DNA from: Planctomycetaceae bacterium
GTDB lineage: Bacteria; Planctomycetota; Planctomycetia; Pirellulales; Thermoguttaceae
DNA: 7,018 nucleotides
NCBI GenBank assembly: GCA_031278315.1
Contig: JAITKS010000318.1
Span: forward strand, 1 to 7,018
Direction of reading: 5' to 3'
This document shows positions 1-5,444 of this stretch, piece after piece. The position numbers were made by a program, and so were the translations under genes. Under the pieces are notes generated by a model that did not search any database, was not told the origin of the DNA, and saw only the letters and a list, made by a program, of their open reading frames with translations. The number at the start of each line of letters is the position of its first letter. The stretch's first letter is position 1.

Positions 1-1044
1 GAGGAGAATACTAAGGAGAAGATTAAACGTAAATATACTCATTGGCATTTAGGTTTTGTCGGAGCTATGGACTTGGAACTTCGCAAAACCGGTTGTACAT
101 ATACGTTTGTCCCCGAAACTCAAACGATATCATATTCTAAATCATATTCTAACTATATCGACATGATAATCACCATCGTCGATCCATCGCCGAATGAGGA
201 GAATAATGAGGAGAATAAAGATGAGAATAATGACAAGAATAATGATGCGAATACAAATGATGAGAATAATGATACGAATACAAATGAAGAAGCATCCGGT
301 CTTGTTGCCTGTTTACAAAAATTTACTCTTTGCGAGTTCAAACCGCCCAATGTCACATTGACGATTCGTGATATAGATCGGTTAATACAATTAGGTCTTC
401 AGTATTATCTTGATTTTGAAGATAAATCAATTTCCCGTGCCGATGTTGCAGGACTTTTCGTAGTTGCACATTATCCGCGAAAGGCATTAGAAAATTTACC
501 TGAAGGCTGGGAGATTGAAAATTTCGATACCGGCATTTATACTATTCGCTATTCTAATTTTCTTACATCAATTGTGGTGCTGCCGGAATTAGAAAAAGAA
601 ACGTACAATCTGCTGACAAATATGAAAACAAATTTGCCGGAAGAAAAAATCAAAAAATTGATCAAAGAAGCACAACAATACGGAGAAGATAACTCATGGT
701 CGAGATATTTAAACTTAATATTTGAACTCAATATAGATAAAGGAGAAATTAAAATGAGTCCAACATTACTTGAAAAAATCAAAAAAACTCCATACGGAGC
801 CGAAATGTTAAATAAAACTAAAGCCGAAGGTAAAGCCGAAGGTATAGCCGAAGGTGAAACTAAAGGTATAGCTAAAGGTAAAGCTGAAGACATTATACGT
901 GTTTTGACTATACGGTTTGGAAGACCGTCAGCAAAATTACAAGGGCAAATCAGGGAAGTTAAAAATATAAACGAACTTGATGAGCTTATCGATTTTTCAG
1001 CAACTTGTGTATCACTTGGTGAATTCGCAACAGCCTTTAATTGA
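1..1044 (+). CDS. Rpn-like PD-(D/E)XK nuclease / putative transposase, 5' end outside window
   Basis: The frame is open from base 1, so the gene starts upstream; the ATG at 67 lies inside the conserved block HWHLGFVGAMDLELR and is unlikely to be the true start. 347 residues are visible (numbered from base 1). The nuclease fold is suggested by E27, D54 in YIDMI and E112/K114 in CEFKPP, the usual D...ExK arrangement of this superfamily. Between them, residues 65-98 are a Glu/Asn/Asp-rich insertion. Further family-like motifs are HYPRK at 157-161 and GIYTI at 178-182. Residues 274-297 are KAEG-type charged repeats, then a conserved tail containing RFGRPSAKL, resembling the C-terminal (DUF4351-like) region of Rpn and related proteins. 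Known members are DNA endonucleases that promote recombination and, in E. coli, antiphage toxins; activity here is inferred. An internal start at 754 is annotated separately. The gene converges on the response regulator. Confidence 0.85.
   Translation, partial: EENTKEKIKRKYTHWHLGFVGAMDLELRKTGCTYTFVPETQTISYSKSYSNYIDMIITIVDPSPNEENNEENKDENNDKNNDANTNDENNDTNTNEEASGLVACLQKFTLCEFKPPNVTLTIRDIDRLIQLGLQYYLDFEDKSISRADVAGLFVVAHYPRKALENLPEGWEIENFDTGIYTIRYSNFLTSIVVLPELEKETYNLLTNMKTNLPEEKIKKLIKEAQQYGEDNSWSRYLNLIFELNIDKGEIKMSPTLLEKIKKTPYGAEMLNKTKAEGKAEGIAEGETKGIAKGKAEDIIRVLTIRFGRPSAKLQGQIREVKNINELDELIDFSATCVSLGEFATAFN
238..291 (+). repeat. In-frame 27-bp tandem duplication in the nuclease gene
   Basis: Two adjacent 27-bp copies (238-264 and 265-291) encode NNDANTNDE and NNDTNTNEE. 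They are the end of a longer GAGGAGAAT/AATGAT-type low-complexity stretch beginning near 193. The unit is a multiple of three, so length change would preserve the frame. The stretch separates the motif-D and ExK segments of the nuclease and probably forms a disordered surface loop. Confidence 0.85.
741..756 (+). promoter_or_regulatory. Internal Shine-Dalgarno and ATG within the nuclease gene
   Basis: AGGAGA at 741-746 precedes an in-frame ATG at 754-756, with 8 bases between AGGAG and the ATG, which is near-ideal spacing. It is among the best ribosome binding sites in the window, although it lies inside a coding region, at the junction between the nuclease domain and the C-terminal charged-repeat region. 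AGGAGA also encodes part of KGEIKM, so codon choice alone could explain it. Confidence 0.5.
754..1044 (+). CDS. Putative internally initiated C-terminal product of the nuclease gene (RpnS-like)
   Basis: Translation from the internal ATG would give a 96-residue protein beginning MSPTLLEKIKKTPYG and sharing the nuclease's stop codon. It lacks all candidate catalytic residues and keeps the KAEG-type charged repeats (about residues 23-46) and the conserved tail (RFGRPSAKL). In E. coli, rpn genes make a long nuclease (RpnL) and, from an internal start, a short C-terminal protein (RpnS) that neutralises it. This arrangement would be analogous. It rests on the position of the ribosome binding site and on domain logic only; expression is not shown, and the site may be a coding coincidence. 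Confidence 0.4.
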   Translation: MSPTLLEKIKKTPYGAEMLNKTKAEGKAEGIAEGETKGIAKGKAEDIIRVLTIRFGRPSAKLQGQIREVKNINELDELIDFSATCVSLGEFATAFN

Positions 1045-1122
1045 ATACCAAATAAGTTAAACAATAGCTCTCGGTCGAAATATTTAATATTTGAACTCAA
1101 TATTGATAAAAGAGAAATGTAA
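1045..1122 (+). pseudogene. In-frame remnant duplicate of a nuclease-gene segment
   Basis: After the nuclease's TGA, the same frame stays open for 25 codons to a TAA at 1120-1122. From 1060 it reads NNSSRSKYLIFELNIDKREM, matching residues 230-252 of the nuclease (DNSWSRYLNLIFELNIDKGEIKM, at 688-756). The DNA match is clearest at about 1073-1119 against 698-750, with one 6-base gap and few substitutions. The copied segment is the one leading up to the internal start. The remnant keeps a decayed AAAGAGAAATG, followed at once by TAA. I read it as the relic of a tandem paralogue or a partial duplication. Confidence 0.65.
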
Positions 1123-1185
1123 TATATCAGTGAAATTTTTGTGTTATGAATTTTAACACTGACCTTATTTTCACCGATATATTAC
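1119..1185. repeat. 67-bp nested palindrome, possible bidirectional terminator
   Basis: The arms GTAATATATCAGTGAAA (1119-1135) and TTTCACCGATATATTAC (1169-1185) are inverted complements with one mismatch in 17. Inside lies a second hairpin, GTGTTA (1141-1146) with TAACAC (1154-1159) around a 7-base loop. It sits between two convergent genes, where a shared transcription terminator or mRNA-end stabiliser would be expected, though the stem is AT-rich. Its left arm is also the head of the repeat family seen near 3409, 3716, 5026 and 6687. Confidence 0.7.
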
Positions 1186-1279
1186 GTTTACTTCGTTTCG
1201 TGAGTTTTTGAGTGTTTCGTGTTTAAAAATTAAACGAAAATGGTCTGAATATAAGGAATTTTTGTTTTTTTTGACAAGA

Positions 1280-1297
1280 TTACAGAATTTACAGAAT
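1280..1297. repeat. 9-bp perfect tandem duplication
   Basis: TTACAGAAT occurs twice head to tail, in the non-coding stretch downstream of the response regulator. No function is evident. The rest of 1186-1344 is AT-rich and holds only a second direct repeat, GTTTCGTG at 1195-1202 and 1214-1221, and a weak AGTTC/GAACT inverted repeat at 1331-1347. Confidence 0.7.
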
Positions 1298-1344
1298 AGT
1301 GTTTGATGATTTAAATTTAGAATTGGTAACAGTTCCACATGCGA

Positions 1345-1375
1345 ACTAACCACTATACACTAATCACTAACCACT
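1345..1375. repeat. Degenerate heptamer array (ACTAAYC, four units)
   Basis: Units ACTAACC, ACTATAC, ACTAATC and ACTAACC plus a trailing ACT form a heptanucleotide array ending 2 bases before the stop codon of the minus-strand response regulator. Heptamer arrays of this kind are common in bacterial intergenic DNA. Position immediately after a stop codon would place it in that gene's 3' untranslated RNA. Confidence 0.65.
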
Positions 1376-1377
1376 GC

Positions 1378-2100
1378 TTAAACCTCTTGACTAATTCTGT
1401 AGCCTACACCTCTTACGGTTTCGATTATTTCTCTCATTTTTCCAAGTTTGTTTCTTAACGATGTTAAATGTACGTCAATTGTTCTGTCAACAACAATAGC
1501 GTCATTGCCTATCGCAGCATCAATTAACTGATTTCTCGTTAACACACGTCCCTTCGCATTCAATAAAGCAACCAATAACCGATATTCCGTTCCCGTCAAA
1601 ATAATTTGCTTGTCCGAAATAAAAACTTGATAACTTTCAGTATCAATACGTAAATTTCCCAAAACAATCGATTTCAATCCTTTGTCATTTTGCGAGTCAG
1701 AAACATTTATTTCATTTGTATCAACTTTCGCTCTTCTCAACAAAGCATTTACCCTCGCAACTAATACCGACATATTAAACGGCTTGCTCAAATAATCATC
1801 TGCCCCTAACTCAAGTCCGACTACGACATCACTCTCTTCACCTAACGCACTTATAATCAGAATAGGTATTCGCGTGTATTTTTTGTTCGAACGTATTTGC
1901 CGTAACAAATCTAATCCGCCTAATTCAGGTAACATCAGATCAAGCAAAACTAAATCGGGCTGTAACTCTACAATCGATTTCAATCCAACTAAACCGGTTT
2001 CAGCACCGTAAACCTCGTAACCTCTGCTCTTTAGACGTAACGAAATCATAGACATAATGTCCGCTTCGTCCTCTACAATAAGAATACGTTTTTTTGACAT
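1378..2100 (-). CDS. OmpR/PhoB-family response regulator
   Basis: 240 residues if started at the ATG at 2098-2100 (MSKKRILIVEDE). A TTG four codons upstream is possible but would only add MVVY before the conserved receiver start; GGTAG at 2103-2107 is a weak Shine-Dalgarno for the ATG. The receiver domain spans about residues 4-120, with acidic residues E10/D11, phospho-acceptor D54 in VLLDLMLPE, switch Ser84 and K106 in SKPF. The C-terminal winged-helix domain spans about 145-237, with LTGTEYRLL, the recognition-helix region VDRTIDVHLTSLRNKLG and the wing TVRGVGYR. All key residues are intact, so it should be a phosphorylation-controlled transcription factor. No histidine kinase lies in the window, so the partner and regulon are unknown. 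It shares a strand with the HTH gene upstream, but a 255-bp gap argues against a simple operon. Confidence 0.95.
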   Translation of the reverse strand: MSKKRILIVEDEADIMSMISLRLKSRGYEVYGAETGLVGLKSIVELQPDLVLLDLMLPELGGLDLLRQIRSNKKYTRIPILIISALGEESDVVVGLELGADDYLSKPFNMSVLVARVNALLRRAKVDTNEINVSDSQNDKGLKSIVLGNLRIDTESYQVFISDKQIILTGTEYRLLVALLNAKGRVLTRNQLIDAAIGNDAIVVDRTIDVHLTSLRNKLGKMREIIETVRGVGYRISQEV

Positions 2101-2186
2101 ATAAACTACCAATAAAATACTACCAACACGTTAATCTTTCCATTTACAACCGCCCTCATACTTGTCTATTAAAATTGAAAAAACTG

Positions 2187-2239
2187 CAATAGTGTAATAT
2201 TCAATTGAAACTATTGTAATACGTCTGTGGAATATTACA
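2187..2239 (-). promoter_or_regulatory. Dense inverted and direct repeats upstream of the response regulator
   Basis: About 90-140 bases upstream of the regulator's ATG there are three overlapping symmetries. TGTAATATTC (2193-2202) pairs perfectly with GAATATTACA (2230-2239); CAATAGT (2187-2193) pairs with ACTATTG (2210-2216); TTCAATTGAA (2200-2209) is a palindrome. TGTAAT also recurs in direct orientation at 2193 and 2215, 22 bp apart, which is two 11-bp steps, the phasing typical of OmpR/PhoB-type sites. An autoregulatory operator or a 5' RNA structure is possible. The rest of 2101-2355 shows no gene. Confidence 0.4.
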
Positions 2240-2341
2240 AATTTTCAACCTAGTTTTTTTTCTACATAACTAACTACCAGTATCAAAAAGAATCTTCGCT
2301 CACGTAATAACTATTCGAGCTTTTATCTTGATCGTTACAAC

Positions 2342-2361
2342 ACGATTACTGACGATTACTG
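2342..2361. repeat. 10-bp tandem duplication across the HTH gene's stop codon
   Basis: ACGATTACTG occurs twice in tandem. On the minus strand the first-read copy covers the last codons and the TAA (2356-2358) of the HTH gene, and the second lies just behind it. The unit is not a multiple of three, so it looks like a slippage duplication at the gene's end. Confidence 0.7.
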
Positions 2362-3321
2362 ATTTTCACTTTTGATATTCGCATTTCTTCTGATATACAC
2401 ATTTGCAAAACCGGCACATCTTGTTGCGGCAGTTCCGGGTGAATGATGGTCTCGCGATTGTCCAATACTTGGCCACGCTGCAATTGTTGCTAATTCCGGC
2501 ATTAACTCAATTAGTTGCGATTCAAGCTGACGCGCAAGAATCAACACGACTTCACTCTTCGCCTCAATAATAATAGAACGTACCGTTTTCATCAAACGAA
2601 CAAGTTGACAACGATTTCTAATCGGATTAGCCGGTATCTCATCAGGCTCTAGAACAAGCTCACCCGCAGAAACTTCTAGGACATTTCGCCATTGATATAA
2701 TTGACTTAATTTAAGGTCTGTCAATTCATTTTCTTGCTCCTTCGCTTCCGCAATATCAATTCGTAAACGTTTCGCTGCAGACTCCAACGAAACACCATGC
2801 TCAAGCCGAACCGCCGCAATACGATGAAATTTATTCATACGTAATAATTCACGTCTCAAATTAGAACGAGACTTAATGCCGATATCAACACCGGCATTAC
2901 TCGAAATATTTTCTACTGCATTTTTCGTAACGTTATTTTCGGCGTTTTTTGCAATACTGTCATCTGATAGACTATTTGTAATTTCGTCCGTATTTATATT
3001 TTCGTTTCTATTTTCTTTTTTTGAAATTATTGAATCTACAATTTTTTCTGCAACGAATTCATTAGTTGGAATTACGCCGAATTCATTTGCATTTACATTT
3101 ACCAAATCCTTAACAACAAAATTAGATTCACATTTTTCAAATACAGAATCTGCACTAGATTCTAAATTTGTTATATCAGGTTCTGTTGATAATAAATTCG
3201 TAGAATCAGATTGTAAAACATTGATAGTTTCTATCGCCGTAGTAATCAATGCTACGGGCTGAATCGTTTGCGAAGTAGTTACGGAAACAGATGACGGTAC
3301 GGGGGGGATTAGGTGTGTCAT
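2356..3321 (-). CDS. XRE-like helix-turn-helix protein with long Asn/Ser-rich N-terminal region
   Basis: 321 residues. The ATG at 3319-3321 is supported by a GGAGGT Shine-Dalgarno four to five bases upstream. Residues 1-150 are low complexity (Thr/Val/Ser-rich, then Asn/Ser/Glu-rich), with no signal peptide or membrane segment that I can see. The folded part begins near 155: HRIAAVRLEHGVSLESAAKRL (166-186) and the following IDIAEAKEQENELTDLKLSQLYQW give the helices of a Cro/C1-type HTH; EVSAGELVLEPDEIP ends it. A helical segment follows (QLVRLMKTVRSIIIEAKS, about 239-256), then QLIELMPEL (269-277) and WPSIGQ (283-288). This order matches, from memory, conserved putative regulators of Planctomycetota, which usually have much shorter N-termini. 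An internal start at M162 would yield just the conserved part, but no ribosome binding site is obvious there. DNA binding is inferred; targets are unknown. Confidence 0.8.
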   Translation of the reverse strand: MTHLIPPVPSSVSVTTSQTIQPVALITTAIETINVLQSDSTNLLSTEPDITNLESSADSVFEKCESNFVVKDLVNVNANEFGVIPTNEFVAEKIVDSIISKKENRNENINTDEITNSLSDDSIAKNAENNVTKNAVENISSNAGVDIGIKSRSNLRRELLRMNKFHRIAAVRLEHGVSLESAAKRLRIDIAEAKEQENELTDLKLSQLYQWRNVLEVSAGELVLEPDEIPANPIRNRCQLVRLMKTVRSIIIEAKSEVVLILARQLESQLIELMPELATIAAWPSIGQSRDHHSPGTAATRCAGFANVYIRRNANIKSENQ

Positions 3322-3324
3322 ATT

Positions 3325-3330
3325 ACCTCC
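3325..3330 (-). promoter_or_regulatory. Strong Shine-Dalgarno that fixes the HTH gene's start
   Basis: On the minus strand GGAGGT is followed by three bases and the ATG at 3319-3321. It is the clearest ribosome binding site in the window ahead of a normal gene start. It argues that the long low-complexity N-terminal region is really translated. Confidence 0.8.
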
Positions 3331-3345
3331 AATGTTGACAAAAAT

Positions 3346-3374
3346 TTAACAGCGGCAATAACCGCTCATGTCAA
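3346..3374 (-). promoter_or_regulatory. Promoter candidate with a dyad in its spacer, upstream of the HTH gene
   Basis: On the minus strand, TTGACA (3369-3374, consensus -35) is followed after exactly 17 bp by TGTTAA (3346-3351, a weak -10). The spacer holds the inverted repeat AGCGG-N6-CCGCT (3351-3366), GC-rich against its AT-rich surroundings. A repressor bound there would block RNA polymerase. The HTH protein itself is a natural candidate, but that is inference. The start codon is about 25 bp downstream of the -10. Confidence 0.5.
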
Positions 3375-3749
3375 TTCGACACTTTATCGCAAATCCCGCA
3401 ATATTTTTTAATATATCAGAATATTCGGATAATTATAAACTTACAAATTATATTAAAAATACTAAACACTCCGATTAAATAGACAACTCCAAATAAAAAT
3501 TCAAAAAGACAGTACATTTTACAACCTTGAGTAATTGTTTATATTTCTTGAATCATGGATAATGAAATAACCTGTTCAGTATTGTTACGATCTCTGATCA
3601 TTCCCAATTTTATTAATTGTAATTTGTAATATAGTCATTGTACTTGAAAATTCGGTTTTATTTTTTGTAACGAAAAAGGTGTCGAGACGACCGCGATCCC
3701 GGCAACAATAAATTATTCCACTGATATATTACATTTTAATTTATTTTAT
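3375..3749. other. AT-rich intergenic stretch between divergent genes, no gene seen
   Basis: No credible reading frame or structural RNA was found. It contains a short head-only match to the dispersed repeat (TAATATATCAGA, 3409-3420) and a small GC-rich patch at about 3679-3706. Degenerate TTTAT/TTTAA pentamers at 3735-3749 lead into the array that follows. Confidence 0.6.
3716..3732 (-). repeat. Dispersed intergenic repeat head, reverse orientation
   Basis: Read on the minus strand this is GTAATATATCAGTGGAA, 16 of 17 identical to the left arm of the palindrome at 1119. It abuts the pentanucleotide array. Sequence beyond the head is not clearly shared with the other copies. Confidence 0.65.
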
Positions 3750-3859
3750 TTGACTTGATTTGATTTGATTTGACTTGATTTGATTTGACTTGATTTGATT
3801 TGACTTGATTTGATTTGATTTGACTTGATTTGATTTGACTTGATTTGATTTGATTTGAC
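3750..3859. repeat. Pentanucleotide array, 22 units of TTGAY
   Basis: Twenty-two uninterrupted 5-bp units, all TTGAT or TTGAC, end 67 bp before the flavoprotein's ATG. TTGAC falls at units 1, 5, 8, 11, 15, 18 and 22, so the array is built of blocks of four and three units (TTGAC followed by three or two TTGAT). Such purity implies recent expansion by slippage. Each TTGACT resembles a sigma-70 -35 hexamer, but I see no convincing -10 at the right distance from the last one. Unit gain or loss would shift upstream elements by half a helical turn. On the minus strand the array reads as a meaningless KSNQI/KSSQI repeat. Confidence 0.95.
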
Positions 3860-3926
3860 TTTTAATTTTCGGTAATTCACACAAGATAACTTATTGCCTC
3901 TATATTTATTTCCCCTCAAACTCAAC

Positions 3927-5018
3927 ATGTACGATATTGGAATAATCGGAGCTGGTCCAGCAGGAACGACACTTGCTCGTCTGGTTGTCGGTAAATACAG
4001 CGTTTTGTTGCTTAATAACAGCCGCCCCAAATGCTGCGGCGGAATACTAGCACCCGAAGCACAAAAAATACTCGCGCAACTCGATCTCGCACTGCCCAAA
4101 TCGGTACTCGTTGATCCGCAACCATTCGCCGTTACTATAATCGACGCTAATTCAAAATTGATAAAACACTATCCGCGTCAATACGTAAATATCAACCGGA
4201 ATAAATTCGATCAATGGCTGCTGTCACTGCTGCCCGCTTCAGTTGATATTCGCTCAAACGCGATTTATAAAAAAATTGAATCTGAAAAATCAACATCACG
4301 TAATCCTCTTATCACAATTCACTTTATCGAAAACGGAATACACAAAACCGAACAAGTTAAATGGTTAGTCGGAGCAGACGGAGGTGCGTCGTTGGTGCGA
4401 AATCAATTTTTTAAATCGAATCCAAAACTAAAAAAATATATCGCATTTCAAGATTGGTACGACAACAACGATATAAAAATCGAATCTGAATCATCTGAAT
4501 TATCTACCGACATAAATTTCTTCAATAATTACGTCGGAATTTTTAATAATGACTTGACAGACTTCTACTGCTGGACAATCCCCAAAGACGGACAACTCCT
4601 AATCGGAGGCGCTATCCCTATTTCAAACGGCGCAAGAAATAAATTTGACAAATTCAAAACATACATTAACTCTATCGGATTAAAAACCGGACAAATCAAA
4701 AAAAGCGAAATATGCCAAATTGTAAGACCAATATCAACATCGGCTATCAATCTCGGTAGAGATCAAATATTACTTATCGGCGAAGCTGCCGGTTTAATTA
4801 GTCCGACTTCAGCTGAAGGAATCAGTACCGCACTCGCAAGCGCAAACGCTCTCGCCGACGCTTTCAACTCAAACAGAAATATTTTGAATGATTACAAAAA
4901 AAATACAAAAAATATTATCCGTAACATAAAACTAAAATATATCAAAAAACCTGTAATGTTCAATTCTTTTCTGCGTAAACTCGTAATGCAAGCAGGTTTT
5001 ACCGCTTTAAAAAAATAG
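3927..5018 (+). CDS. cbrA: CbrA-like FAD-dependent oxidoreductase (geranylgeranyl reductase family)
   Basis: 363 residues from the ATG at 3927; an upstream TTG at 3894 would add 11 residues before the Rossmann strand and is less likely. Neither start has a good Shine-Dalgarno. Features: dinucleotide-binding MYDIGIIGAGPAG (1-13); KCCGGILAPEAQ (35-46), resembling the PCGGLLAPDAQ motif of E. coli CbrA; YVNINRNKFDQWLLSLLPASV (86-106); the GADGGAS motif (149-155); TDFYCWTIPKDG (211-222); and the second FAD motif LIGEAAGLISPTSAEGIS (283-300). Order, motifs and length fit CbrA (about 354 residues, linked to colicin M tolerance in E. coli) and, more broadly, geranylgeranyl reductase-type flavoproteins that reduce isoprenoid chains. 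Substrate and electron donor here are unknown. It stands alone on its strand and diverges from the HTH gene. The symbol reflects recalled similarity, not demonstrated function. Confidence 0.85.
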   Translation: MYDIGIIGAGPAGTTLARLVVGKYSVLLLNNSRPKCCGGILAPEAQKILAQLDLALPKSVLVDPQPFAVTIIDANSKLIKHYPRQYVNINRNKFDQWLLSLLPASVDIRSNAIYKKIESEKSTSRNPLITIHFIENGIHKTEQVKWLVGADGGASLVRNQFFKSNPKLKKYIAFQDWYDNNDIKIESESSELSTDINFFNNYVGIFNNDLTDFYCWTIPKDGQLLIGGAIPISNGARNKFDKFKTYINSIGLKTGQIKKSEICQIVRPISTSAINLGRDQILLIGEAAGLISPTSAEGISTALASANALADAFNSNRNILNDYKKNTKNIIRNIKLKYIKKPVMFNSFLRKLVMQAGFTALKK

Positions 5019-5025
5019 TAATATC

Positions 5026-5082
5026 GTAATATGTCAGAGAAATACCGCAAAGATTTTAAGTTCATTTTTCTCCAACCTAATT
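5026..5082 (+). repeat. Dispersed intergenic repeat, copy after the flavoprotein gene
   Basis: The head GTAATATGTCAGAGAAA (5026-5042) begins 8 bases after the stop codon. The element aligns without gaps to 6687-6743, about two thirds identical over 57 bp, including shared CAAAGATTT, TTTTTC and ACCT blocks. The same position behind two unrelated genes suggests a shared 3'-end element or a small mobile repeat. Confidence 0.6.
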
Positions 5083-5236
5083 TTCAAATTCTGCCCCAAA
5101 AAAGTTGAAAAATAAAAATTCCGCTTACAAAGTTACGGAAAATAACGGAAAATTTAATTGCCCCAATAACAGTTTTTCTCACAAGACATGTTGATATGTT
5201 TTTTACGTTTGTTAGAATGTCTCGACACTTGAATTA

Positions 5237-5250
5237 TTTAACCGGTTAAA
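5237..5250. promoter_or_regulatory. Perfect 14-bp palindrome TTTAACCGGTTAAA
   Basis: Symmetry is complete across all 14 bases, with a GC core in an AT-rich stretch about 195 bp upstream of carA. It could be a dimeric regulator's operator. No regulator can be assigned, and a chance palindrome is possible. Confidence 0.35.
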
Positions 5251-5346
5251 GACAATTTATAGCAGAAATTTTATTTTGTTTATTTGATTTTATAGATTTT
5301 ATTGATTTATATGAAATCACAAAACAAATTAGTCAACGGCGGACAT

Positions 5347-5376
5347 TTAACTATTAACTATTCTGTCAGACATAAT
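5347..5376 (+). promoter_or_regulatory. Weak promoter candidate for carA
   Basis: TTAACT (5347-5352), an 18-bp spacer and CATAAT (5371-5376) approximate a sigma-70 promoter, 68 bases before the ATG. The region is AT-rich enough for such matches to arise by chance, so this is only the best candidate by eye. Confidence 0.25.
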
Positions 5377-5444
5377 ATCTGCTTTATGATTTTATCAAGG
5401 CACAAATTTATTGTACAAATTACAGTACGGAAAGCGATTTTAAA

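Larger units (their letters stand above)
5083..5444. other. Intergenic stretch upstream of carA, no gene seen
   Basis: No credible coding frame or RNA gene was found. It contains a 10-bp-spaced direct repeat of ACGGAAAAT (5135-5153) and the perfect 14-bp palindrome at 5237-5250. There is also a T-rich run of GATTTTAT-like repeats near 5280-5310. No arginine- or pyrimidine-responsive leader could be recognised by eye. Confidence 0.6.

Noticed and set aside
153..1100. Minus-strand reading frames at 153-356 and 549-1100
   Set aside because: They are antisense shadows of the nuclease gene; the Ser/Phe/Leu-rich text mirrors its Glu/Asn/Lys-rich codons and no domain is recognisable.
1171..1353. 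60-residue minus-strand frame between the convergent genes
   Set aside because: It runs across the palindrome arm and short tandem repeats, lacks a ribosome binding site and resembles no family.
2876..3262. 128-residue plus-strand frame, hydrophobic and Phe/Ser-rich
   Set aside because: Antisense of the low-complexity N-terminal part of the HTH gene; the apparent membrane character is an artefact of reversed Asn/Glu/Lys codons.
3335..3374. Facing TTGACA hexamers (plus strand 3335-3340, minus strand 3369-3374) as a divergent promoter pair
   Set aside because: The plus-strand hexamer has no acceptable -10 at 16-18 bp, and no plus-strand gene begins nearby.
3750..3859. CRISPR array
   Set aside because: The units are contiguous 5-mers without spacers; it is a microsatellite.
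3746..4099. Minus-strand frame ending in KSNQI/KSSQI repeats
   Set aside because: It is the pentanucleotide array translated in one frame plus antisense of the flavoprotein start.
4565..4750. 61-residue minus-strand frame
   Set aside because: Entirely antisense inside the flavoprotein gene, with no supporting start signal.
3679..5228. GTGTCGAGAC at 3679-3688 and its reverse complement at 5219-5228, with a related TCGACACTT near 3376
   Set aside because: A shared 10-mer could be a regulatory word, but flanks do not match and chance repeats of this length are plausible in 7 kb.
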